Source: Rhizobiales bacterium UBA1912 (lineage in GTDB: Bacteria > Pseudomonadota > Alphaproteobacteria > Rhizobiales > Devosiaceae). From it: a stretch of 64,000 nt of DNA. The stretch's first letter is position 1. Every line of letters begins with the position of its first letter. The DNA lies in the NCBI GenBank assembly GCA_002337455.1, contig DDGC01000002.1, positions 220,848 to 284,847 on the forward strand, in the 5' to 3' direction. Under the pieces are notes generated by a model. That model was not told where the DNA came from and did no database searches. It was given only the letters and a program-made list of their open reading frames with translations. Below, piece after piece: positions 52,353-61,140 of the stretch. Position numbers and translations under genes: made by a program.

Positions 52353-53212
52353 TGACCGCCACAGCTGCCACGGGCACCGAACTCAAACTCAACGGCGCCA
52401 ATCTCCGCCCGGACCGTATCCTGATCTGGACGCTGCTGTTCATCGGCGGGGTGCTGATGATCACGCCGTTGCTGTTCATGTTTTCCACGTCGCTGAAAAC
52501 CGCAAGCCAGGTCTATGATCTGCGGCTCATTCCTGCAGCGCCGACTTTTGATAACTACATCAAGGTGCTCTCGGACGGGCGCTTTGTGCGCTGGTTCCTC
52601 AATTCGACGCTGGTCGCGGTCTGCGTCACGCTTTCGAACGTCTTTTTCGACTCGCTGGTCGGCTATACGCTCGCCAAGTTCCAGTTCCGCGGCCGGTATC
52701 TGATCTTCATCGCGATCCTTTCCACTCTGATGATCCCCACCGAGATGCTGGTCATTCCGTGGTATCTTATGAGCGCCCAGCTGGGCTGGATCGACAGCTA
52801 TTGGGGCATCATGTTCCCGGGCATGATGACGGCGTTTGGCACCTTCCTGATGAAGCAGTTCTTTGAGACCGTGCCCGACGATTTCCTTGAAGCGGCACGT
52901 GTCGACGGGCTCAATGAATTCACCATCTGGTGGAAGATCGCCATGCCCATGGTGGCTCCGGCAATCTCGGCGCTGGCGATCTTTACGTTCCTTGGCAACT
53001 GGACGGCGTTTTTCTGGCCGCTGATCGTCACCAACAGCCGCGAGCTCTATACGCTGCCGGTCGGGCTTTCGAGCTTTGCTGTCGAACAGTCGATCCAGTG
53101 GGAAATGATCATGACCGGCGCGGCGCTCGCCACCATTCCCACGCTGATCGTGTTCCTCGTCCTGCAGCGCTACATCGTGCGCGGCGTGATGCTGGCCGGT
53201 CTGAAGGGCTGA
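52352..53212 (+). CDS. Sugar ABC transporter permease (MalG/UgpE type)
   Basis: A 286-residue partner permease. EAA loop FLEAARVDGLNEFTIWWKIAMPM is near residue 180, and hydrophobic segments begin at about residue 24. ATG 52352 is coupled to the upstream gene by TGATG. The lyase gene starts three bases after its stop. Confidence 0.9.
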   Translation: MTATAATGTELKLNGANLRPDRILIWTLLFIGGVLMITPLLFMFSTSLKTASQVYDLRLIPAAPTFDNYIKVLSDGRFVRWFLNSTLVAVCVTLSNVFFDSLVGYTLAKFQFRGRYLIFIAILSTLMIPTEMLVIPWYLMSAQLGWIDSYWGIMFPGMMTAFGTFLMKQFFETVPDDFLEAARVDGLNEFTIWWKIAMPMVAPAISALAIFTFLGNWTAFFWPLIVTNSRELYTLPVGLSSFAVEQSIQWEMIMTGAALATIPTLIVFLVLQRYIVRGVMLAGLKG

Positions 53213-53215
53213 TCG

Positions 53216-54718
53216 ATGAGTGCTATGAAAGACACAAGCGTTTTCCCCGATCCGGTCTACAAGGACACCGTGCTTCGCCCGCTTTTCGATGGCGCCAAGG
53301 ATCATCACGCCGACGGTTTCAGGGCCATCGACAGGGCGCATCTGGTGATGCTGGCCGAAACGGGCATCCTGACGCGCGAACAGGCGTCGGCCATCGCCAA
53401 AGCGCTCGTCGCCATCGATGCGGAGATCGACCTTGATGCTCTTGTCTATACAGGCGAGGTCGAGGACTTTTTCTTCCTGATCGAAAAACACCTAAAGGCC
53501 AGTCTCGGGCCCGATCTGGCCGGACGACTGCACACGTCGCGCTCGCGCAACGACATCGATCACACGCTGTTCAAGCTCGGACTGAAGCCGCGCACCGAAA
53601 TCCTGCTCGAAAAGATGCGCGCCCTGCTCGATGCGGTGCTCACGACGGCAGAGCGTGAGGCTGAAACGCTGATCGTTGCCTATACGCATGGCCAGCCAGC
53701 CCAGCCGACCACGTTCGGGCACTATCTGGGCGCCATGGCCGAAGTTCTGATCCGCGACATCGAGAAAGTCGAGGCGGCGCTTGAGGTGATTGACCTCTCG
53801 CCCATGGGTGCAGCGGCGATCACCACGTCGGGCTTTCCCATCGACCGCGAACGGGTGGCCGGATTGCTCGGGTTTTCCCGTCCGCTGGAAAATTCCTACG
53901 GCTGCATCGCGTCGGTCGATTACATCACCGGCATTTATGGCGCCATGGCGCTGAGCTTCCTGCATCTGGGCCGGCCCATTCAGGATTTTCAGGTCTGGTC
54001 GAGCTTTGAGGTGGGACAACTCTATGTTCCCAATGCGCTGGTCCAGATTTCCTCGATCATGCCGCAGAAACGCAATCCGGTGCCAATCGAGCATCTGCGC
54101 CACCTGGCCAGCCAGACCTATGGCCGCGCCAAGGCGATGCTCGATGTGATGCACAACACGCCCTTTACCGACATGAACGACAGCGAGGGCGAGAGCCAGG
54201 CAATGGGTTATCAGGCGTTCGACGCCGCCTATCGGGTGCTGGATCTTTTCACGGCGCTTATCGCACAGGTGTCGATCAACCCCGAACGGGTCGAGATCAA
54301 CACCAAGCGCTCCTGCATCACCATTACCGAATTGGCCGACAGCCTCGTCCGGCTCGAAGGTCTTTCGTTCCGGCAGGCACACGAAGTTTCGGCAGCAGTG
54401 GCAAAGGCCGTGGTCGCAGCCGATGGCTCGTTGGTCGAGGATGGGTACGCCCCCTTTGCCGCGGCATTCGAGGACGCGACGGGGCGGGCTTCGACCCTTT
54501 CGCCTGAGCGGTTCGCCGAGCTGGTTTCGGCACGGCACTTCGTTTCTGTCCGCGATCGCCTCGGCGGTCCGGCGCCCTCTGCACTGCACGCTTCGCTTGG
54601 ACGCTATCGCGAAAAACTCGATGGGTTCTCGGATCAAGCGGCACAGCGCGCCGGGACCCTCAAAAACGCGCACAGCGAACTCAACACACAATTTAATGCA
54701 CTTTTAGGAGCGGCGTGA
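53216..54718 (+). CDS. Argininosuccinate lyase-like enzyme within a sugar transport operon
   Basis: A 500-residue member of the fumarase/aspartase/argininosuccinate lyase superfamily. Family motifs are LHTSRSRNDIDHTL near residue 107, YTHGQPAQPTTFGHYLG near 157 (catalytic His region) and the signature SSIMPQKRNPVPIEHL near 280 (catalytic Ser loop). Superfamily members eliminate fumarate or a similar acid from a C-N or C-O bond. The position between ABC permease and ATPase genes argues against arginine synthesis; a catabolic lyase acting on the imported compound is more likely. Its stop overlaps the ATPase start by one base. Confidence 0.82.
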   Translation: MSAMKDTSVFPDPVYKDTVLRPLFDGAKDHHADGFRAIDRAHLVMLAETGILTREQASAIAKALVAIDAEIDLDALVYTGEVEDFFFLIEKHLKASLGPDLAGRLHTSRSRNDIDHTLFKLGLKPRTEILLEKMRALLDAVLTTAEREAETLIVAYTHGQPAQPTTFGHYLGAMAEVLIRDIEKVEAALEVIDLSPMGAAAITTSGFPIDRERVAGLLGFSRPLENSYGCIASVDYITGIYGAMALSFLHLGRPIQDFQVWSSFEVGQLYVPNALVQISSIMPQKRNPVPIEHLRHLASQTYGRAKAMLDVMHNTPFTDMNDSEGESQAMGYQAFDAAYRVLDLFTALIAQVSINPERVEINTKRSCITITELADSLVRLEGLSFRQAHEVSAAVAKAVVAADGSLVEDGYAPFAAAFEDATGRASTLSPERFAELVSARHFVSVRDRLGGPAPSALHASLGRYREKLDGFSDQAAQRAGTLKNAHSELNTQFNALLGAA

Positions 54719-55788
54719 TGGCAGAAATCCAGTTGGAAGGCCTCGTTAAGCGCTACGGCAAGGTGACCGCCGTTCACGGCATCGACCTTGAGATTGCCGA
54801 TGGCGAATTCGTGGTCTTCGTCGGGCCGTCGGGCTGTGGCAAATCGACGACCCTGCGCATGATCGCCGGGCTCGAGGAAATCTCGGGCGGCGTGCTCAAG
54901 ATCGGCGATACGGTCGTCAATCAGTACGAGCCCAAGCAGCGCAACATCGCCATGGTGTTCCAGAACTACGCGATTTATCCCCACATGACGGTGGGCCAGA
55001 ATATCGGGTTCGGGCTTTACACATCCAAGCTCTCCAAGGACGAAAAACAGAAGCGCATCGCCGAAGCGGGCAAAATCCTGGGCCTTGAAGACTTGCTTGA
55101 GCGTCGCCCGGCCGCACTTTCGGGCGGTCAGCGCCAGCGCGTCGCCATCGGCCGCGCCATGGTGCGCGATCCGGCGGCGTTCCTGTTCGACGAGCCGCTC
55201 TCCAACCTCGACGCGCAGTTGCGCTCGCAGATGCGTATCGAGATCAAGCGCTTGCATCAGCGTCTGGGGACGACAATCGTCTATGTCACCCACGATCAGA
55301 TCGAAGCCATGACCATGGCTGACCGGATCGTCGTGATGCGCGACGGGCTCATTCTTCAGGTCGGCACGCCGACCGAGCTTTACGAGAGCCCCGTCGATGT
55401 CTTCACCGCCCGGTTTATCGGCAGCCCGTCGATGAACCTCATCGAGGGCAGCGCCAAAGAGGGCGCGCTCACGGCCGGGGGCGTCAAGGTCAAGGGCACC
55501 CTGCCCCAGGCCCGGTCGGGCAAGGTCCTTGTCGGGGTAAGACCGCACGACCTTCTGGTTGGCGAGGCGCCAGCCGATACCGCGCTGGCCTTTGACGGCA
55601 AGGTCACCGCCGTCGAGCCATTGGGCTCTGAAACCCTCGTCCATCTCGACATTGCCGGATCATCGGCAATCGCGACGGCGCCGGGCAAGCTCCTGCCTGC
55701 CGTTGATAGTATCGTTACCGCCTGGGCGGCGCCGGGGAGTCTCTATCTCTTCGACGCGCAGAGCGAAAAAGCCTTGGGGCGTCTATGA
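54718..55788 (+). CDS. ABC transporter ATP-binding protein (UgpC/MsmX family)
   Basis: A 356-residue MalK-type ATPase. Walker A is GPSGCGKST near residue 38, the Q-loop is FQNYAIYPHM, the signature is LSGGQRQRVAIGRAM near 134 and Walker B is FLFDEPLSNLD near 155. A C-terminal TOBE domain follows, with VGVRPHDL near 275. ATG 54718 overlaps the lyase stop. It energises the two permeases upstream. Confidence 0.93.
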   Translation: MAEIQLEGLVKRYGKVTAVHGIDLEIADGEFVVFVGPSGCGKSTTLRMIAGLEEISGGVLKIGDTVVNQYEPKQRNIAMVFQNYAIYPHMTVGQNIGFGLYTSKLSKDEKQKRIAEAGKILGLEDLLERRPAALSGGQRQRVAIGRAMVRDPAAFLFDEPLSNLDAQLRSQMRIEIKRLHQRLGTTIVYVTHDQIEAMTMADRIVVMRDGLILQVGTPTELYESPVDVFTARFIGSPSMNLIEGSAKEGALTAGGVKVKGTLPQARSGKVLVGVRPHDLLVGEAPADTALAFDGKVTAVEPLGSETLVHLDIAGSSAIATAPGKLLPAVDSIVTAWAAPGSLYLFDAQSEKALGRL

Positions 55789-56687
55789 ATCTGAAATCGC
55801 CGCGCGACGCTGTCATCAGCGTCGGCCGCATCTATTGCGACCTTGTTTTCGCCGGTCTCTCGGGTATGCCGCAAATGGGCCGTGAGGTCTTTGCGCGTTC
55901 CATGCAGCCCGTTCTGGGTGGCGGTGCGTTCATTGCCGCTGCCCATCTGACCCATCTGGATCGCCCGGCGGCCCTGCTCGCCTCCTACGGTACCGACCCT
56001 CTGTCGCAGACGCTGGCGCCGCAACTCGAGGATAGCGGCATCGATCTGCGTTTTCTCGAGCGCCGGGCCGATGCCGGACCGCAGGTCACCGTTGTGATGA
56101 CCGACGCAGAAGACCGCGCATTCCTGTCGTGCAGGGCCGGGCGCGCCGTGCCGGCACGCTTTGCGCATGCGCTGGAGTGGGAGCGAGCGGCTCTCTTGCA
56201 CGTCGCCGAATACGCGACGCTCGCCGAGCAGCCAGATCTCGTCTCACGCGCCAAAGCGGCCGGGCTGACAGTCGCGCTCGATCCGAGTTGGGACGAAACC
56301 CTGATCGGCAAGCCCGGACTGCTTAAAGCGTGCGCCGGCGTGGACATCTTTCTTCCCAATGCCGAGGAAGCGATCGCCATCACCGGTAAGGCCGACCTCG
56401 ACGCGGCACTAGACGTGCTCGTTGAACATTTTTCCGTCGTCGCGATCAAATGCGGCGGCCGCGGGGCGCTGCTCGGCGCTGGCGAAACGCGGATCTCGGC
56501 GAAAGCGCCCAAGGTGCATGTTGTCGATACGACCGGGGCGGGCGATGCCTTCAATGCCGGTCTGATCAATGCCTATCTTGCCGGGCGTCCGCTGGGCGAG
56601 TGCCTCGATGCGGGGGTGGCGGCAGGCTCGTTGTCGGTTCAATCGATCGGCGGCGCGCCGCGCCTTGTCACATCGGTCGCGGTGTAA
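55785..56687 (+). CDS. PfkB family carbohydrate kinase
   Basis: A 300-residue ribokinase/PfkB-type kinase. The ATP and catalytic motif VVDTTGAGDAFNAGLI, with catalytic Asp in GAGD, is near residue 245. The N-terminal substrate region is ISVGRIYCDLVFAGLSGMPQMG. ATG 55785 overlaps the ATPase stop by four bases. It presumably phosphorylates the sugar released from the imported compound. The exact sugar cannot be told. Confidence 0.88.
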   Translation: MNLKSPRDAVISVGRIYCDLVFAGLSGMPQMGREVFARSMQPVLGGGAFIAAAHLTHLDRPAALLASYGTDPLSQTLAPQLEDSGIDLRFLERRADAGPQVTVVMTDAEDRAFLSCRAGRAVPARFAHALEWERAALLHVAEYATLAEQPDLVSRAKAAGLTVALDPSWDETLIGKPGLLKACAGVDIFLPNAEEAIAITGKADLDAALDVLVEHFSVVAIKCGGRGALLGAGETRISAKAPKVHVVDTTGAGDAFNAGLINAYLAGRPLGECLDAGVAAGSLSVQSIGGAPRLVTSVAV

Positions 56688-56691
56688 GGCC

Positions 56692-57693
56692 TCAGATCAC
56701 CGTAAAGCCGTGCGCGTAAGGATCACGGTCGTCGATGAAAATCGTATTGAACCCCGTTTGGCGGGCCCAGCCACCAATCGAGGGAATGATGGCGTCGATG
56801 TTTCCCACGCGAGCCGCCGCCTCGACGCGGCCGGAAAACAGCGAGCCGATGATGCTCTCGTGGATGAATTCATCGCCCACCGAGAGCTTTCCCTTGGCGG
56901 CCAGTTGCGCCATGCGTGCCGATGTGCCGGTGCCGCATGGAGATCGGTCTATCGCCTTGTCACCATAAAACACCGCATTGCGGGCCGTGGCGCCGCGTTG
57001 CGTGGGCAGCCCTGTCCACTGGATGTGGCTCAGGCCCTTGATTTGCGGGTGCTCGGGGTGGACGAACTCGTACTTGGCGTTGAGCGCCGCCCGCAATTTG
57101 GGTGACAGTCCCACCAGTTCGGCGGCGGTAAAGTCAGCCATGTCGCGAAACAGCTTCTGCGGCTCGACAATCGCGTAGAAATTTCCGCCATAGGCGACAT
57201 CGACCGCAAGCTCTCCGAACCCCTCGATCTCGGCGGTCAGCCCCTCGGCGTGAAGGAACGAAGCCACATTGGTCAGGCGCACTTCCTCTACGAACCGGCC
57301 CTCCTGGCGATAAGTGATATCGACCTTGCCTGCCGGCGTTTCGATCGAGAGTTTTCCCGGCTCGCGCGGGGTTATCAGCCCGTTCTCGATGGCCATGGTG
57401 ATGGTGCCAATGGTGCCGTGCCCACACATCGGCAGGCAACCCGACGTTTCGATGAACAGCACAGCCACCTCGCAATCGGGGCGGGTCGGGGGATAGAGGA
57501 TCGATCCCGACATCATGTCGTGGCCGCGCGGCTCGAACATCAGTCCGGTCCGGATCCAGTCATACTCGGCCAGGAAATGCGCGCGCTTTTCCAGCATGGT
57601 GTCGCCATTGAGGATGGGCCCGCCGCCGGCAACCAGACGCACCGGATTGCCGCAGGTATGACCGTCGATGCACTGGAACGTATGTTGGCTCAT
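56692..57693 (-). CDS. 4-hydroxyproline 2-epimerase (proline racemase family)
   Basis: A 333-residue proline-racemase-fold enzyme. Both catalytic cysteines are present: LPMCGHGTIG near residue 90 and DRSPCGTGTSA near 252. This two-Cys pattern fits hydroxyproline epimerases and excludes the Thr/Cys dehydratase type. It interconverts trans-4-hydroxy-L-proline and cis-4-hydroxy-D-proline. ATG 57693 is chosen over an N-terminal extension that overlaps the upstream gene. It follows the oxidase gene by 10 bases. Confidence 0.9.
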   Translation of the reverse strand: MSQHTFQCIDGHTCGNPVRLVAGGGPILNGDTMLEKRAHFLAEYDWIRTGLMFEPRGHDMMSGSILYPPTRPDCEVAVLFIETSGCLPMCGHGTIGTITMAIENGLITPREPGKLSIETPAGKVDITYRQEGRFVEEVRLTNVASFLHAEGLTAEIEGFGELAVDVAYGGNFYAIVEPQKLFRDMADFTAAELVGLSPKLRAALNAKYEFVHPEHPQIKGLSHIQWTGLPTQRGATARNAVFYGDKAIDRSPCGTGTSARMAQLAAKGKLSVGDEFIHESIIGSLFSGRVEAAARVGNIDAIIPSIGGWARQTGFNTIFIDDRDPYAHGFTVI

Positions 57694-57703
57694 CAGACTC
57701 TTC

Positions 57704-58936
57704 TCAAAAACGGGTTGCGCGGAACGGCGTGATATCGATGGCCGGCGGCACACCATCCACGAGGTCGGCGATGATTTCGGCGGTGCCCGCCGATTGAGTG
57801 AGCCCCAGATGCCCATGACCGAACGCCAGAATGACACGAGAATTTCCCGGCGCAACATCGATGACCGGCAGGCTGTCGGGCATCGAGGGCCGGAACCCCA
57901 TCCAGTGGCGGCCGCCGGTGGTCCTCAGGTCGGGCAGAAATCGTGCCGCCTTGGCAAGCAGGGCATCGGCACGGCTCATGCGCGGCGCGAGATCGAGCCC
58001 GCCAAGTTCCACGCCGCCACCGACGCGAATGCCGTCGCCGATGCGGCTCACTACAAAGCCATGACCGGCGAAGGTCACATGGGTGCGCAGATCGAAAGCG
58101 CCTTCCGGCAGGGTGACGTTATAGCCGCGCTCGGTTTCGAGCGGCAGGCTCAGCCCGAGTTGCCTTGTCAGCCGGTTCGAATGGGCGCCTGCGGCGACGA
58201 CGACTTTATCGAAGGCACGATTTACGTCCGTCCCGGTCAGTTTCACGCCGCTTTCGCTGGGCTTGAGCGCCCCGATTTCGGCCCGAACCAGGGTGGCACC
58301 CCGGCCCTGCGCCATGTCGGCCAGTCTGTTGGTCCACATTGCGGGGTCGGTGACGTTCTTCCAATCTGGCGTGAAGCCGGCATGAGTAAAGCGAGGCGAA
58401 AGACCGGGCTGGATTTCCGCAATCTCTTCGGCCCGCGTCAGGAGGTCGAACTTTACACCGACGGCGCGGCGCTCTTCCCAGCCCGGCAGGCTGGCCCTGA
58501 ACTCGCGCTCGCCCTCATAGAGTTGCAATTGCCCTTCGCGGCGCAGCAATGGCTCAAGATCATGGGTAGCTACCAACCGCTCGAGAGCGGCCGCCGAATG
58601 GCCCATGAGGGCGCCTTGCGCTGCGACCGCGGCCCGATAACGGGCGGGCAGGCTCGCTTTGAAGAAGGCCAAGAGCCAGGGCGCGATCTTTAACGCATAG
58701 GCGGGAGGAATGGAGAGCGGCCCGTTTGGATCGAGCAGCCAGGCGGGGGCCTTTTTCATGATGCCGGGTGTTGCCAGCGGGATCACATCGGCAAAGGCAA
58801 ACGCACCGGCATTGCCGCCCGAGGCGCCAGCCGCGACGCCTTCGCGGTCGAAAATCGTGACGGCGTGCCCGCGTTCGGCCAGGGCAAGCGCGGTTGTCAC
58901 GCCTATGATCCCTGCTCCGATCACCGCGACATGCAT
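57704..58936 (-). CDS. cis-4-Hydroxy-D-proline dehydrogenase (DAO family flavoprotein)
   Basis: A 410-residue FAD enzyme of the D-amino acid dehydrogenase type. The dinucleotide motif is VAVIGAGIIGVTTALALAERG at the N-terminus, and the C-terminal FAD contact is GFRPSMPDSLPVID. ATG 58936 has GGGAGGATC upstream. It would oxidise cis-4-hydroxy-D-proline to pyrroline-4-hydroxy-2-carboxylate. Specificity is inferred from the epimerase and DapA-type deaminase around it. Confidence 0.86.
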   Translation of the reverse strand: MHVAVIGAGIIGVTTALALAERGHAVTIFDREGVAAGASGGNAGAFAFADVIPLATPGIMKKAPAWLLDPNGPLSIPPAYALKIAPWLLAFFKASLPARYRAAVAAQGALMGHSAAALERLVATHDLEPLLRREGQLQLYEGEREFRASLPGWEERRAVGVKFDLLTRAEEIAEIQPGLSPRFTHAGFTPDWKNVTDPAMWTNRLADMAQGRGATLVRAEIGALKPSESGVKLTGTDVNRAFDKVVVAAGAHSNRLTRQLGLSLPLETERGYNVTLPEGAFDLRTHVTFAGHGFVVSRIGDGIRVGGGVELGGLDLAPRMSRADALLAKAARFLPDLRTTGGRHWMGFRPSMPDSLPVIDVAPGNSRVILAFGHGHLGLTQSAGTAEIIADLVDGVPPAIDITPFRATRF

Positions 58937-58991
58937 GGTATTTCGATCCTCCCTTGAGCCCTGCACCCTCTATATCCATGGGCGCGATTTG

Positions 58992-59021
58992 TGTCGACAA
59001 AGAAAATATTGATTATCGACA
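58992..59021. promoter_or_regulatory. Putative GntR operator in the hydroxyproline divergent promoter
   Basis: TGTCGA and TCGACA flank an AT-rich 18-base spacer. The left part, TGTCGACAAAGAAAATA, matches 16 of 17 bases at 59852. It lies between the dehydrogenase and GntR genes. Confidence 0.6.
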
Positions 59022-59077
59022 TCTTTCCTGCTTGATGATCCATCCCTATGAATGGGCGTAAACCAACAGGTGACGGC

Positions 59078-59800
59078 ATGGCCAGAGACACTACGCAGGT
59101 GAAAGCCGAGGGGACCGAAACACCCAAACGCGGGTCGGGCTCGGCCCATGTCTATAAAGTGCTGCGCAACGAGATCATCGACCTCGCCCTGGCCCCCGGC
59201 AGTCCCATGGACGAATTGCAGCTGGCCGAGCGGTTTTCGCTCTCACGCACACCGATCCGGGAGGCTCTTGTGCGTCTATCGGTCGAGGGGCTGATTACCA
59301 CTTTGCCCAACCGGGCGACAATCGTTTCCAACATCGACTTTCTGAACCTTTCCCAGTTTTTTGACGCGCTCACGCTGATGTATCGCGTCACCACCCGGCT
59401 GGCCGCAGGCCATCACAACCCTGACGACATCGCCCGCATGCGCGCCAAGCAGGAAGAGTTCACCCGCGCCGTCGATGCCCGCGACGCCCTTGCCTTGATC
59501 GCGACGAACCGGGACTTTCACCTCGAAATCGCGCGGGCCGGCGGCAACAATTACTACACCGAGCTTTTTACCCGACTGCTCGACGAGAACCGGCGGATCC
59601 TGCGGCTTTACTATTCCTCGTTCAACGACGAGTTGCCGCGCAGATACGTTATCGAGCATGACCAGATGATCGCCGCAATCGCTGCGCGCGACATCGAGGA
59701 GGCCGATCGGCTGGCCAGCGCTCATGCAGAGCAGATCGTTACCCAGATCCAATCCTACATAACCGCCGACAAGCGGGTAAACGCCAAATTGCCTCTGTAG
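59078..59800 (+). CDS. GntR family (FCD) regulator of hydroxyproline catabolism
   Basis: A 240-residue regulator with winged helix DELQLAERFSLSRTPIREALVRLSVEGLI near residues 45-75 and an FCD domain (NRDFHLEIARAGGNNYY). ATG 59078 follows AGGTGA; ATG 59048 would add 10 residues. It lies between the dehydrogenase/epimerase operon and the deaminase gene. A matching operator-like sequence is found on both sides of it. Confidence 0.87.
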   Translation: MARDTTQVKAEGTETPKRGSGSAHVYKVLRNEIIDLALAPGSPMDELQLAERFSLSRTPIREALVRLSVEGLITTLPNRATIVSNIDFLNLSQFFDALTLMYRVTTRLAAGHHNPDDIARMRAKQEEFTRAVDARDALALIATNRDFHLEIARAGGNNYYTELFTRLLDENRRILRLYYSSFNDELPRRYVIEHDQMIAAIAARDIEEADRLASAHAEQIVTQIQSYITADKRVNAKLPL

Positions 59801-59851
59801 CGCTTCCCAGGGAACGGCGTAGCGCCACAAAGACGGTGCATCCGAAATTTC

Positions 59852-59868
59852 TGTCGACAAATAAAATA
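59852..59868 (+). promoter_or_regulatory. Putative GntR operator upstream of the deaminase gene
   Basis: TGTCGACAAATAAAATA repeats the sequence at 58992 with one difference. It lies 66 bases before the DapA-family gene start. Confidence 0.6.
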
Positions 59869-59933
59869 CAAACGGTATTATGGATCAAACTCGGCAAGCA
59901 GCCGACCGTAATGAAGATCGAGGAGAAGCCGAG

Positions 59934-60893
59934 ATGGCTGCCATTTTTTCAGGATGCATTCCTGCCCTGATGACCCCCTGCACACCGGACCGGACGCCCG
60001 ATTTCGACGCTCTGGTGCGCAAGGGCCAGGAGCTGATCGCGGCCGGGATGAGCGCCGTCGTCTATTGCGGGTCGATGGGCGACTGGCCGCTTCTGACCGA
60101 TGCCGAGCGCATGGAAGGCGTCGAACGCCTCTTGGGCGCGGGCATCCCGGTGATCGTGGGAACCGGCGCCATCAACACGGCCTCGGCGGTTGCAATTTCC
60201 GCGCATGCCCAGAAGGTGGGCGCACAGGGGCTTATGGTGATCCCACGCGTCCTGTCGCGCGGTCCCTCGGCCACTGCGCAGCGCCACCACTTCAAAGCCA
60301 TCCTTTCGGCTGCGCCCGACCTGCCCGCTGTGATCTACAACAGCCCCTATTATGGTTTCGCCACACGCGCCGACCTGTTCTTTGCGCTGCGGGAGGATCA
60401 CAAGAACCTCGTTGGCTTCAAGGAATTCGGCGGCGCCGATTCCCTGACCTACGCTGCTGAAAACATCACGAGCCGGGACGATGAGGTCTCCCTCATGATC
60501 GGGGTTGATACCACCGTCTTCCATGGCTTTGTCAATTGCGGGGCTTCGGGTGCCATCACCGGGATCGGCAATGTCCTGCCCCGCGAAGTGCTCCATCTTT
60601 GCGCACTGTCCCGCGCGGCGGCGGCCGGCGATGTCGAAGCCCGCCAGCGGGCGCTCGAACTCGAAAGCGCGCTTGGCGTGCTGTCCTCGTTCGATGAAGG
60701 GCCCGACCTCGTGCTGTTTTACAAGCATCTGATGGCCGTGAAAGGCGACAGCGAATATGCCCTGAACTTTAACGAAACCGACGCCCTCACCGACAGCCAG
60801 CGCGGCTTCGCCGAAAACCAGCTCCGTCTGTTCGATACGTGGTATGCGCAGTGGAGCAAGCTGCCGGGGGCTGTTCAGACCTATACAGTCTGA
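59934..60893 (+). CDS. Pyrroline-4-hydroxy-2-carboxylate deaminase (DapA family)
   Basis: A 319-residue class I aldolase-fold enzyme. Family features are SGCIPALMTPCTPDRTPDF at the N-terminus, YCGSMGDWPLLTDAER near residue 43, the Tyr in VIYNSPYYGF near 137 and the Schiff-base Lys in LVGFKEFGGAD near 161. ATG 59934 is preceded by AGGAG. In hydroxyproline degradation it makes 2-oxoglutarate semialdehyde. The final dehydrogenase is not in the window, and the same semialdehyde arises in the arabinose route of this genome. Confidence 0.85.
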   Translation: MAAIFSGCIPALMTPCTPDRTPDFDALVRKGQELIAAGMSAVVYCGSMGDWPLLTDAERMEGVERLLGAGIPVIVGTGAINTASAVAISAHAQKVGAQGLMVIPRVLSRGPSATAQRHHFKAILSAAPDLPAVIYNSPYYGFATRADLFFALREDHKNLVGFKEFGGADSLTYAAENITSRDDEVSLMIGVDTTVFHGFVNCGASGAITGIGNVLPREVLHLCALSRAAAAGDVEARQRALELESALGVLSSFDEGPDLVLFYKHLMAVKGDSEYALNFNETDALTDSQRGFAENQLRLFDTWYAQWSKLPGAVQTYTV

Positions 60894-60937
60894 GCGCAAC
60901 CAAGCGAGCCGATTGGTTTCGTAGATTGATTTGTTAT

Positions 60938-60972
60938 GGGCTGGCGCTGTAAACGCCGGCCCATACTTTTTT
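60938..60972 (+). terminator. Rho-independent terminator after the deaminase gene
   Basis: Stem GGGCTGGCG with CGCCGGCCC (one G-T pair) around a seven-base loop, followed by ATACTTTTTT. It separates the hydroxyproline genes from the LacI locus. Confidence 0.88.
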
Positions 60973-61091
60973 GGGGGCGCGAGAACGTGGGACGGGGCGG
61001 GCCAGCAACGCCGCCTTCCGGCCGATCGAGTCCACGTCATTGCCCCACCCACAACGAATTCGCCCGCCGCACTTTACAGGTGCAATCTCGT

Positions 61092-61107
61092 TTGGTAACG
61101 TTCCCAA
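61092..61107. promoter_or_regulatory. LacI-type operator at the LacI gene promoter
   Basis: TTGGTAACGTTCCCAA, a 16-base palindrome with one mismatched pair and the AACGTT centre typical of LacI-family sites. It lies 34 bases before the regulator start and nearly matches the perfect site at 62240. Confidence 0.75.
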
Positions 61108-61140
61108 AAATGGGAGGAAGCGGTTTATCCGCACAGCGGG

